Assembly: GCA_902783295.1 (NCBI GenBank)
Contig: CACZQT010000361.1
Span: 1 to 10,447, forward strand
Source of the DNA: an uncultured Lachnospiraceae bacterium
Lineage (GTDB): Bacteria; Bacillota; Clostridia; Lachnospirales; Lachnospiraceae
DNA: 10,447 nt
Direction: 5' to 3'
The notes under the pieces were generated by a model. It was not told where the DNA came from and did not search any database. It saw only the letters and a list, made by a program, of their open reading frames with translations. How positions within the stretch are numbered: position 1 is the stretch's first letter; each line of letters starts with the position of its first letter. A program made the translations under genes and the position numbers. Shown piece by piece: positions 1 through 7,523 of the stretch.

Positions 1-1
1 G

Positions 2-331
2 CAGGAGCAGAACCGGCAGCTGGAAGAAGCAGCCGCCGGCCTCTGCGGCGGCGTTGGCGCAGGAATGCTGTGCGGAGCGCTGACCGGCGGGGCGATGTGC
101 CTGAGCCTGTTCGACCCGGAACTGGCGCAGGCGGAGATGATTCCTGACCTGGCAGAGTGGTTCAGGGAAACCTGCGGGGAAGCCTATGGCGGAACGGACT
201 GCCATACGATTCTTTCCGGAGACCCGTCCAATAAACCGCTGCGATGCCCTGGTATCGTCGAAAATGTATGGCGGAAGATCCGGGAAATCCTGGAGGACGA
301 AGGATTTGAGCCGGAACTTCCGGAAGAGTAA
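2..331 (+). CDS. C-GCAxxG-C-C family Cys-rich protein, 3' end only
   Basis: The gene enters the window already open in frame 2 and ends at TAA 329-331, so its N-terminus is missing; the ATG at 65 is internal. The visible 109 residues begin with a helix and then a Gly/Cys segment (LCGGVGAG, LCGALTGG, then a further Cys), the signature of the C_GCAxxG_C_C family. Further Cys follow in ETCGE, TDC and LRC, with an acidic C-terminus. Members of this family are small, cytoplasmic and often next to redox enzymes; they are thought to bind a metal or Fe-S centre, but no reaction is established. It lies 35 bases upstream of the aldehyde oxidoreductase and probably shares its transcript. I recall a DVU_1555 family of this type in the equivalent Desulfovibrio cluster. 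The family call is firm; the function is unknown. Confidence 0.8.
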   Translation, partial: QEQNRQLEEAAAGLCGGVGAGMLCGALTGGAMCLSLFDPELAQAEMIPDLAEWFRETCGEAYGGTDCHTILSGDPSNKPLRCPGIVENVWRKIREILEDEGFEPELPEE

Positions 332-350
332 TACGCTGTATCCTTAGAGA

Positions 351-356
351 AGGGGG
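351..356 (+). promoter_or_regulatory. Ribosome binding site of the aldehyde oxidoreductase
   Basis: AGGGGG, within GAAGGGGG, ends 10 bases before ATG 367 and supports that start. An alternative ATG at 382 would start at MFLNINGV and lies too far from this site. The 35-base gap to the upstream gene leaves little room for a separate promoter, and I see no convincing -35/-10 pair in it. Confidence 0.6.
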
Positions 357-366
357 ACAAACATTC

Positions 367-3294
367 ATGAGACTCAGAAAAATGTTTCTGAACATCAACG
401 GCGTTGACCGGGTGTTTATGTGCGACCCGGATAACGACCGGCTGTCGGATGTACTGCGCCGTCTGGGCCTGACTGGTGTGAAGGTAGGCTGCGGCACAGG
501 TGTATGCGGATCCTGCTCTGTCATTCTGGACGGAAAGGTCATCCGTTCCTGCACGAAGAAAATCACGGCTGTTCCGGATTATGCCAAGGTGACGACCATT
601 GAAGGCATCGGAACGCCTCAGCACCTGCATCCCCTGCAGGTAGCCTGGATGCACTGCGGCGCCGTTCAGTGCGGCTTCTGTGTACCCGGTTTTATCGTTT
701 CCGCCTATCAGCTGCTGCAGGAGAATCCGGATCCCACCCGTGAACAGGTTCGCGACTGGTTCCAGAAAACCCGCAATGTCTGCCGCTGCACAGGATATAA
801 GCAGATCACGGATGCCGTTATGGCAGCTGCGAAGGTGATGCGCGGCGAGTGCGCCATCGAAGATATCATGTACAAGACTCCGGCTGACGGTGAGTATTAT
901 GGTACCAGCATCGTACGTCCTGATGCGCTGGGCAAGGTTACCGGTCTGACGGATTACGGCGATGACCAGGCACTGAAGATGCCGGAAGGCACTCTGTTCG
1001 CTGCCATCGTTCAGCCCCGCGTGGCTCATCACGCAAAGATTCTGGCTATCCATACGGAAGAAGCCGAGAAGATGCCCGGCGTTGTGAAGGTGATCACTGC
1101 GAAGGATATCTATGCCATCGGCGGCACCAACCTGATGGGTGAAGGCCAGTTCCATGAGAGAAGCACTGTTCTGAAGCCTTCCCGCAAGGTTCTGCAGGAC
1201 GAGAAGATCTTCCGTTATGGTGATGTGATCGCGCTGGTAGTGGCACGTTCCAACAAGGAAGCCCGCGCTGCGGCCGCCAAGGTCACCATGGAATACGAGA
1301 AGCTTCCTGAATATACCAGCTATCTGGATGCCGTCATGCCGGATGCCATGCGGATCCATGATGATACCGACAATATTTTCGCCGAGCAGCCTGTTCTGAA
1401 GGGTGAAGGCCTGAAGGATCCGGAAAATGTCCGCGAACTGATTGACAATGCACCGCATGTGGTGGAAGGCAGCTTCCATTCTACCCGTGAACCGCATCTT
1501 TCCATCGAAGGCTGCGTAGCGCAGGCTTACTGGGCGGATGACGACATGCTGACCATTCAGTGCAAATCGCAGTGTGTATACTCCTCCGTCGGCCGTATCG
1601 GCGCTGCCTGCTTCGGCGTACCGCGTGAGAAATACCGCATCCTGATGAACCCGACCGGCGCCAGTTTCGGCTGGTCCACCAATGCAGGCGATATTGCTCT
1701 TGTGGCGGCCTGCACCATCATTACCGGGGAACCTGTTTCCCTGTCCATGTCCTATGAAGAGCATCAGCACTTCTCCGGAAAGCGCTGCCCGAGCTATTCC
1801 AACGGACGTCTGGCCTGCGACGAGAACGGCCGCATTATTGCCGCGGAATTCGATGTCGGACTGGACCATGGTGCCTACTCCTGGGGCGGCGATGATGTCA
1901 TGACCAAGCCTGCCCGCTTTACGTTCTGGCCGTACTATGTTCCAAACGTAGCCGGTCTGGTGCGTGTGGCCAATGTCAACCATGCCTTCGGTACAGCGTA
2001 CCGTTCCTATGGTTCGCCGCAGTCCTATACCCTCTCCGAGCCGCTGATGGATATGATGGCGGAAGAACTGGGCATGGATCCTTTCGATTTCCGGTATCTG
2101 AATATCGCCCGTCCCGGCGAGACCAATATCAACAGTTATGAGTTCAAACAGTATCCCATGGAAGCCATGATGGATACCATGCGTCCGCTGTATGAAGAAG
2201 CCAAAGCCCGTGCAAAGGCGGAAAGCACGCCCGAAAAGCTCCGCGGCGTAGGCATTTCCTGGGGCGGCTTCAACGTAACGGAAGGTGAAAATGACTCTGC
2301 GACAGTAGCCCTGGAGCTGAAGGCGGACGGCAAGATCTGGAAGTATGATACCTGGCACTGCATGGGTCAGGGCGGCGCCGTCGGTTCCCTGATGGTTACT
2401 CTGGAAGCACTGAAGCCTCTGCATCTAACACCGGACGATGTCCAGCTGGTGCAGAATGATACCAAGCTCTGCCCGGATACGGGTATGGCCGGTGCCAGCC
2501 GTTCCTTCTACATGGACGGCCTGGCTACCAAGGTCTGTGCAGAGAAGATGCTGGCTGCCATGCGCAAAGAGGACGGCACCTACCGCACCTACGAGGAAAT
2601 GGTGGCAGAAGGCCTTCCCACCAAGTTCTTCGGGAAGCATGAAAACTCCATCGATACCGAGCTGGTCCGTCCGGATCCCAACACCGGCATCGGCGATCCT
2701 TCTCCCGCTTACACCTACTGCCTGAACATGGCGGAAGTGGAAGTGGATGCGAAGACCGGCAAGACCACCGTGCTGAAGTTCACCTGTGTGGACCACGTAG
2801 GCCGCATCGGCAATCTGCAGGCTGTCAACGGCCAGGCCTATTCCGGCATTTCCCATGGTATCGGTTTTGCACTGTCGGAAGATTATGATGATGTCAAGAA
2901 GCACAACAACATGCTCGGCGCCGGCGTTCCTTACATCAAGGATACTCCGGATGACATTACCGTGATCCATATGGATGACCGTATCCAGTCCGGTCCTTTC
3001 GGCTCCTCCGGCGCTTCCGAAGCTTTCCAGGCTTCCCCGCACTGTGCGGTGCTGAATGCCATCTACAACGCCACCGGCGTACGTATCCATGAGCAGCCTG
3101 CCCTGCCTGCCAAGGTTAAGGCTGGCCTGGATGCCCTGGCAAAGGGAGAAAAGCCTTACGAACCGAAGAAGTATTATCTCGGTCCGGACATGTACGAGCG
3201 TCTGGAAGACATCGTGGCCAACCCTGTGCCGTTCAATAAGAACGAAGGGTATTATGTATCCCTGGACGATCCCAACGCAGGGAGACCGTTCTAA
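367..3294 (+). CDS. mop: Molybdenum-dependent aldehyde oxidoreductase (Mop type)
   Basis: This is a cytoplasmic xanthine oxidase family enzyme expected to oxidise an aldehyde (or related C-H substrate) to the acid with water as oxygen donor. Residues 1-75 form a plant-type [2Fe-2S] domain (C42, C47, C50, C62). Residues 80-160 form the helical second [2Fe-2S] domain (C102, C105, C139, C141). Residues 180-930 form the molybdopterin domains, with RYGD around 283, GASFGW at 431-436, YRSYGSPQS at 545-553 and GQGG at 667-670. E885 in GSSGASEA aligns with the catalytic Glu of D. gigas Mop. There is no FAD domain and no signal peptide, as in Mop, so electrons must leave through a separate partner. 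It is 975 aa against about 907 for D. gigas Mop; much of the excess is a tail after residue 920. Codon use is rich in CGT/CGC, AAG and GGC, unlike the next genes, suggesting high expression. The substrate cannot be read from the sequence. Confidence 0.93.
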   Translation: MRLRKMFLNINGVDRVFMCDPDNDRLSDVLRRLGLTGVKVGCGTGVCGSCSVILDGKVIRSCTKKITAVPDYAKVTTIEGIGTPQHLHPLQVAWMHCGAVQCGFCVPGFIVSAYQLLQENPDPTREQVRDWFQKTRNVCRCTGYKQITDAVMAAAKVMRGECAIEDIMYKTPADGEYYGTSIVRPDALGKVTGLTDYGDDQALKMPEGTLFAAIVQPRVAHHAKILAIHTEEAEKMPGVVKVITAKDIYAIGGTNLMGEGQFHERSTVLKPSRKVLQDEKIFRYGDVIALVVARSNKEARAAAAKVTMEYEKLPEYTSYLDAVMPDAMRIHDDTDNIFAEQPVLKGEGLKDPENVRELIDNAPHVVEGSFHSTREPHLSIEGCVAQAYWADDDMLTIQCKSQCVYSSVGRIGAACFGVPREKYRILMNPTGASFGWSTNAGDIALVAACTIITGEPVSLSMSYEEHQHFSGKRCPSYSNGRLACDENGRIIAAEFDVGLDHGAYSWGGDDVMTKPARFTFWPYYVPNVAGLVRVANVNHAFGTAYRSYGSPQSYTLSEPLMDMMAEELGMDPFDFRYLNIARPGETNINSYEFKQYPMEAMMDTMRPLYEEAKARAKAESTPEKLRGVGISWGGFNVTEGENDSATVALELKADGKIWKYDTWHCMGQGGAVGSLMVTLEALKPLHLTPDDVQLVQNDTKLCPDTGMAGASRSFYMDGLATKVCAEKMLAAMRKEDGTYRTYEEMVAEGLPTKFFGKHENSIDTELVRPDPNTGIGDPSPAYTYCLNMAEVEVDAKTGKTTVLKFTCVDHVGRIGNLQAVNGQAYSGISHGIGFALSEDYDDVKKHNNMLGAGVPYIKDTPDDITVIHMDDRIQSGPFGSSGASEAFQASPHCAVLNAIYNATGVRIHEQPALPAKVKAGLDALAKGEKPYEPKKYYLGPDMYERLEDIVANPVPFNKNEGYYVSLDDPNAGRPF

Positions 3295-3307
3295 CAGCTA
3301 TCATTAC

Positions 3308-3337
3308 ACGGGCGGCCCGGAAAGGCCGCCCGTTTTT
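3308..3337 (+). terminator. Intrinsic terminator after mop
   Basis: A perfect 10-bp stem (ACGGGCGGCC at 3308-3317 with GGCCGCCCGT at 3324-3333) encloses a 6-base loop, CGGAAA, and runs straight into TTTTT at 3333-3337. It begins 14 bases after the mop stop codon and ends 14 bases before the next ATG. It should terminate most transcripts from mop. Read-through, or a promoter I cannot see, must feed the downstream genes. Confidence 0.9.
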
Positions 3338-3342
3338 ATCCT

Positions 3343-3349
3343 GGAAGAG
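3343..3349 (+). promoter_or_regulatory. Weak ribosome site before the flavin/Fe-S gene
   Basis: GGAAGAG lies only 2-4 bases from ATG 3352 and just after the terminator, so it is a poor and cramped site. No other in-frame start is better: the next Met is residue 43, past three Cys of the N-terminal cluster motif. It hints at low translation of this gene relative to mop. Confidence 0.4.
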
Positions 3350-3351
3350 CT

Positions 3352-5769
3352 ATGACGCGAAAGAAAAAAGATACCAGTTTTCTGGAATCATTCGGAGAAA
3401 CGCTGAAAACAAAATGCCGTCAGGATGAGCCTCCGTTTTGCACAGTGGCCTGTCCTTTTCACCTGGACATCAAGGAGATGGAACCGAAATGGGAGAGTGG
3501 ACGCTGGAACGCGGTTTACCGTTCTTTTCAGACCTCAGTGGGTTTCCCGGAGATTGTTTCCGCTCTGTGCCCGAGACCGTGTGAAGAGAACTGTATACTG
3601 AAAACCAGGGGAGGCTCCCTGAAAATCGGGGAGATAGAACGGGCTGTACTCCGGCTGGCGAAAAGAAAGGCGCCGAATGCGTACAACCTTCCTCCGAAAC
3701 CGCAGAGGATTGCTGTGATCGGAGGAGGCCTGTCAGGACTTGGCTGTGCCTTGCGGCTGTGTAATAAAAAATACCAGGTAACAGTGTTTGAAAAGACAGA
3801 AGTCCTGGGAGGAACTGCCCGCTGCCGGATGAACGAGGTGGTTTTCGATGAGGAAATCCGGAATCAGTTTCAGTTTGAAACACCGGAACTCTGCCTTGGA
3901 ACGGAAGTGACCGGTACTGCCGGAGAAAGGACTTCAGATGCTGAAGGTCAGAATCAGCAGGAAGCAGTCGTTCTCTCTTTTCAGGAAATCCGCTCTGGTT
4001 TTGATGCGGTTTATATTGCCACCGGAAAGGACGGAAACTGTTTCGGAATGGAGAGCAGCCCGGACGGCGCGTTCGCCTCGACGGTGCCCGGTGTTTTCCT
4101 GGGAGGTGCGCTGACCGGAGCGGATGAGATCACAGCCCTGGCGCAGGGGCTGCGGGCTGCCATGGCTGTGGAGAGATATCTGAAAACCGGACTGATGAAT
4201 GAACCGGAGGACCGGACGGATACGAAGCTGGTGCTGGATCCCGCACGGATTCCGGAAGCACAGGCGGTAGCCGTATCGGATCCGGATACCGGTTATTCCG
4301 CAGAAGAAGTATCGAAGGAAGCCGTGCGCTGCCGGAAATGCTCCTGTGATATCTGTGTCCGGGAATGTGACCTGATGCGCATTCAGCAGAAGACGCCCGG
4401 GCGCCTGTATGAGGAAGCCTATATCACGGTCCGTCCCAGCACACTGGCCAATGACGGCCGCTGGGCGACCCGCAGGATCGCTTCCTGTGACCAGTGCGGA
4501 CTGTGCAGAACGGTCTGCCCGCAGCGGATCGATATGGGAGAGTTCCTGCTGCAAAGCCACAGAGGGCTGAAGGAAACGGATGCAATGCCCTGGGCGTTCC
4601 ACGATTACTGGCTGAGAGATATGGAGTTTTCCAGAACAGAGGCCTGTCTTGTGAAAACACCCGAAGGAATGGAGCAGAGCAGCTATGCTCTCTTTCCCGG
4701 CTGCCAGATGGCAGCCTCCGATCCCCTTTATGTAAAGGAGGCATACCGGTGGATGCGTGATAAAGCACCGGATACAGCACTGTGGCTGAACTGCTGCGGA
4801 GCTCCTGCCGTCTGGGGGGTGGAAGATGAGCTTCATGCCGCCCACCTGGAGGACCTGAAATCCCAGTGGGAAAAACTGGGAAAACCGACGGTGGTCTTTA
4901 CCTGCCCGACCTGCCGGAAAATGTTCGACGCATATCTTCCGGATATTTCCGGTGTATTCCTGGAGGAACTTATGGCAGATTGGGGGCTGCCGGAGCAGGC
5001 AGCCGCGAAGGCGGAACCGAAGACCGCTGCACCGGGTGATCTGCCCTTTGCGGAGGGAGAACAAGAGAACCGACCGGAACCGGAAGAGGGAGAACGGATT
5101 CGTTTTGCGGTTTTCGACCCCTGCGCCAGCCGGGATTATCCGGGACTTCAGAAAGCGGTCCGCGTTCTGGCGGACCGGGCAGGGATCCCGCATGAGGATC
5201 TTTCTCATACCGGTGACATGGCACGATGCTGCAGTTTCGGAGGACAGTATTCCATTGCAGCACCTGATTATGCGAAAAGGGTCAGGATGGAACGGGCGGA
5301 GGAATCCCCCCTGCCGTATATTACCTACTGTGTAAACTGCCGGGATACTTTTGCCTCCCGGGGCAAGGAAAACCTGCATATCCTGGATCTGGTATTCGGC
5401 CGCCGCGACCGCCGCAGGGAAAATCCTACGGTCACTGCCAGATGGGAGAACCGCCGGCGCCTGAAAGAAGAGCTGCTGCGCGAATACTGGGGAGAAGAAC
5501 CTCCCGGGGAGGAAAAAATATTGAAACTTCTGGTAGAGCCGGAGCTGGAAAGAAAGCTCTCGGAGCAGCATATCCTGGTTTCGGATATGGAAGAAGTGGT
5601 GGAAGCCTGTGAAGCGGAAGGCGCCGGAGTGCTGCATGGGAACGGGCATATCACCACACACAAAAAGCTGCAGCATATGACCTACTGGGCGGAATACGAG
5701 CCGCTGCCGGACGGAAGCTTCCGGCTGTGGAACGGCTATGTCCACCGGATGAATCTGGAGGGAGAGTAA
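3352..5769 (+). CDS. Flavin/Fe-S protein with ferredoxin dicluster and two CCG domains
   Basis: This is a probable cytoplasmic electron-transfer or disulfide-handling protein of 805 aa. Domains in order: a GltD-type Fe-S segment (C22, C30, C34, C73, C77, C81); an FAD Rossmann motif (GGGLSGLG, 124-131) ending in FEK; YIATG at 221-225 and the second FAD-binding half at about 246-278; a two-cluster segment (C327, C330, C332, C335, C339 and CxxCxxCxxxCP at 379-390); then two HdrB-like CCG domains (C451, CC 481-482, CPTC 518-521; and C591, CC 626-627, CVNC 660-663). A C-terminal domain of about 115 residues follows. The NAD(P)-binding insert usual in GltD-like proteins appears absent: only about 70 residues separate the two FAD parts. 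An acidic Pro/Glu linker (about 548-582) joins the CCG domains. I recall a family named pyridine nucleotide-disulfide oxidoreductase/dicluster-binding protein with this layout. It lies 3 bases before the next gene and is a candidate electron partner for mop. Confidence 0.85.
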   Translation: MTRKKKDTSFLESFGETLKTKCRQDEPPFCTVACPFHLDIKEMEPKWESGRWNAVYRSFQTSVGFPEIVSALCPRPCEENCILKTRGGSLKIGEIERAVLRLAKRKAPNAYNLPPKPQRIAVIGGGLSGLGCALRLCNKKYQVTVFEKTEVLGGTARCRMNEVVFDEEIRNQFQFETPELCLGTEVTGTAGERTSDAEGQNQQEAVVLSFQEIRSGFDAVYIATGKDGNCFGMESSPDGAFASTVPGVFLGGALTGADEITALAQGLRAAMAVERYLKTGLMNEPEDRTDTKLVLDPARIPEAQAVAVSDPDTGYSAEEVSKEAVRCRKCSCDICVRECDLMRIQQKTPGRLYEEAYITVRPSTLANDGRWATRRIASCDQCGLCRTVCPQRIDMGEFLLQSHRGLKETDAMPWAFHDYWLRDMEFSRTEACLVKTPEGMEQSSYALFPGCQMAASDPLYVKEAYRWMRDKAPDTALWLNCCGAPAVWGVEDELHAAHLEDLKSQWEKLGKPTVVFTCPTCRKMFDAYLPDISGVFLEELMADWGLPEQAAAKAEPKTAAPGDLPFAEGEQENRPEPEEGERIRFAVFDPCASRDYPGLQKAVRVLADRAGIPHEDLSHTGDMARCCSFGGQYSIAAPDYAKRVRMERAEESPLPYITYCVNCRDTFASRGKENLHILDLVFGRRDRRRENPTVTARWENRRRLKEELLREYWGEEPPGEEKILKLLVEPELERKLSEQHILVSDMEEVVEACEAEGAGVLHGNGHITTHKKLQHMTYWAEYEPLPDGSFRLWNGYVHRMNLEGE

Positions 5770-5772
5770 GGG

Positions 5773-6021
5773 ATGGCAGATCAGGAGATAAAAAGACCTG
5801 TGAAACCGGAGCAGTATCAGCCGGTTCTGGAAGGGATGCCGGAGATGATCTGCCGGAAATGCCGCCTGCCGATGGAACCGGCGGAAACCTATTTTGAATA
5901 TCTGGATCATGGCTTTCACACAAAACTGCTCCGGTGCCCGAAGTGCGGGGAAGTATATATTCCGGAAGAACTGGCCAGGGGAAAGATGGCGGAAGTCGAA
6001 CAGAATCTGGAGGACAAATAA
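5773..6021 (+). CDS. Small CxxC-CxxC redox or zinc-ribbon protein (DVU_1557-like)
   Basis: An 82-residue protein with two Cys pairs, ICRKC (C27, C30) and CPKCG (C55, C58), that could form one zinc ribbon or rubredoxin-like metal site. Between them is an aromatic/His stretch (ETYFEYLDHGFH), and the C-terminus is a charged helix. It starts 3 bases after the preceding stop, with GGAGAG overlapping that stop as ribosome site, so the two genes are almost surely co-translated. I recall a DVU_1557 family redox protein of this size next to the Desulfovibrio aldehyde oxidoreductase. The role is unknown; it could be a small electron carrier or a metal-site adaptor. Cysteine spacing alone does not tell zinc from iron. 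Confidence 0.78.
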   Translation: MADQEIKRPVKPEQYQPVLEGMPEMICRKCRLPMEPAETYFEYLDHGFHTKLLRCPKCGEVYIPEELARGKMAEVEQNLEDK

Positions 6022-6077
6022 GGGAAAGGCAGAGCGTTTTGAGGCCGGAAAAGGGCTGTCGAACCGGGAAAGGGTAA

Positions 6078-7502
6078 ATGATGGAAAAAGAATCCGGCGT
6101 ACAGGAGACAACTGCAGGGAATACCTTCAGCATCTGCCCGGTCTGCGGAAGACGGATTGCAGCAAAGCGTGTTCAGACAGGGCGGGAAGTACGTATGCGA
6201 AAACACTGTCAGGCGCATGGTAGTTTTGATACCGTGCTGTGGCGGGGACTCCGGGACTGGCAGGAATGGCGGGGGGACATAGAACCGCCGGGGGAAGGAG
6301 AATGTCTCCGCTGCGGGAACTGCCGGGGACTCTGCCCGGAGCATAAACGGTCCACCTGCTGTACACTCCTGGAAGTCACGTCCCGCTGCAATATGAACTG
6401 TGCCTTCTGTTTCGCCGGGGACTGCCTGGAACCGGATCCATCCCTGGAGCAGGTAAAAGCATGGATATTTGACCTGACAGTTCCGGGAAAAACGTTCCTG
6501 CAGCTTTCCGGCGGTGAACCTACGGTTCGGGATGACCTGCCGGACATCGTGACATTCGCAAAAAAATGCGGCTGCCGGTATATCCAGCTGAACTCCAACG
6601 GCCTTCGGCTGGCGGAGGATGAGGATTATGTCAGACGGCTGGCAGAGGCGGGGCTTTCCTTTGTTTTCCTGCAGTTTGACGGAATCACGGACGAGGTGTA
6701 TACTGCCCTGCGGAAAAGGCCATTGCTTTCTGTAAAAGAGCGGGCGATTGACAACTGCGGGAAATACGGGATCGGAGTAACGCTGGTTCCTGTCATTGTT
6801 CCCGGCGTGAACGAACATCAGATCGGGGATATCATCCGGTACGGAATCCGGTGGTCTCCGGTTGTCAGAGGGGTGCATTTTCAGCCGGTCAGTTATTTCG
6901 GACGGATTCCGGCGCTTCCGGAAGACCAGGACCGGTTCACCCTGGATGAACTGCTGGATGCGGTGGTCCGCCAGAGCGGCGGATTGGTTCAGGAAAACAA
7001 CCTGATCCCGTCCTGCTGCGATCATCCCATGTGCGGGTTTCATGGGGATTTTGTGACCCTTCCGGACAGGACGCTTATGGCGTTGACCGCAAAGCGGCAG
7101 ACTTGCGGCTGCTGCGGGCCGGAAGAACCGGGCTTTGATCCTGCGGAAAAAAACCGGGAGTTCATCGGGCGCAGGTGGAACAGTGGAAAAGAAGCGCTTC
7201 TGGCAGGGGCAGCCAGCAGATCTGCACCTACAGAGCAGGACGGGGGATTCACTGCCTCAGATGAAGGCGGAAAAGATGCCTCTGTAAAAGAAGATTACAC
7301 AGATATGGATGTTTTCCTGAAACGGGTAAGAGAATACGGCTTTACACTGACATCCATGGATTTCCAGGACGCGGGGAACCTGGATTTTGAAAGGCTGCGG
7401 CAGTGCAGCCTGCATGTGTACAGACGAGGAAGGTGGATTCCTTTCTGTGCAGCATACATGACACTGTTTGGGGACATCTCCGGCTGTTATAATGAAACAT
7501 AA
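6078..7502 (+). CDS. Radical SAM protein, Mj0619/Tes-like (TrsS-like)
   Basis: This 474-aa enzyme should cleave S-adenosylmethionine to a 5'-deoxyadenosyl radical. An N-terminal metal-binding region (CPVC 20-23, KHC 42-44 with CQAHGSF) and a further Cys group (C76, C79, C82, C86, C94, C95) precede the core motif C104xxxC108xxC111 (SRCNMNCAFCFA). SGGEPT at 144-149 is the SAM-binding GGE motif, and LNSNG at 171-175 is also typical. Additional Cys lie in IPSCCDHPMCG (313-319) and TCGCCG (343-347), probably for auxiliary clusters, and near the end in C443 and IPFCAAY (455-460). This arrangement resembles Mj0619/tetraether synthase-like proteins. I recall a TrsS family whose members are sometimes selenoproteins; here all candidate sites are Cys. 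A Ser/Asp-rich linker spans about 375-408. ATG 6081 is an equally good start (AGGG at 6071-6074 is 6 bases away). The substrate is unknown. Confidence 0.83.
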   Translation: MMEKESGVQETTAGNTFSICPVCGRRIAAKRVQTGREVRMRKHCQAHGSFDTVLWRGLRDWQEWRGDIEPPGEGECLRCGNCRGLCPEHKRSTCCTLLEVTSRCNMNCAFCFAGDCLEPDPSLEQVKAWIFDLTVPGKTFLQLSGGEPTVRDDLPDIVTFAKKCGCRYIQLNSNGLRLAEDEDYVRRLAEAGLSFVFLQFDGITDEVYTALRKRPLLSVKERAIDNCGKYGIGVTLVPVIVPGVNEHQIGDIIRYGIRWSPVVRGVHFQPVSYFGRIPALPEDQDRFTLDELLDAVVRQSGGLVQENNLIPSCCDHPMCGFHGDFVTLPDRTLMALTAKRQTCGCCGPEEPGFDPAEKNREFIGRRWNSGKEALLAGAASRSAPTEQDGGFTASDEGGKDASVKEDYTDMDVFLKRVREYGFTLTSMDFQDAGNLDFERLRQCSLHVYRRGRWIPFCAAYMTLFGDISGCYNET

Positions 7503-7523
7503 GTTCTTGAACGGAGCAGAAAA

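Noticed and set aside
332..366. Gap before mop considered as its promoter
   Set aside because: Only 35 bases, mostly occupied by the ribosome site, with no recognisable -35/-10 pair; mop is probably transcribed from further upstream.
184..2424. Long open frame on the - strand, 746 codons, opposite mop
   Set aside because: It mirrors the codon pattern of mop, its product has no recognisable domain, and the + strand frame has clear catalytic motifs throughout.
3934..6111. Long open frame on the - strand opposite the flavin/Fe-S gene
   Set aside because: It runs antisense across two genes with well-supported motifs; the product is Phe/Arg/Pro-rich with no family signature.
5916..7043. Open frame on the - strand opposite the radical SAM gene
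   Set aside because: Its antisense product lacks any motif, and the + strand radical SAM and Cys motifs explain the conservation.
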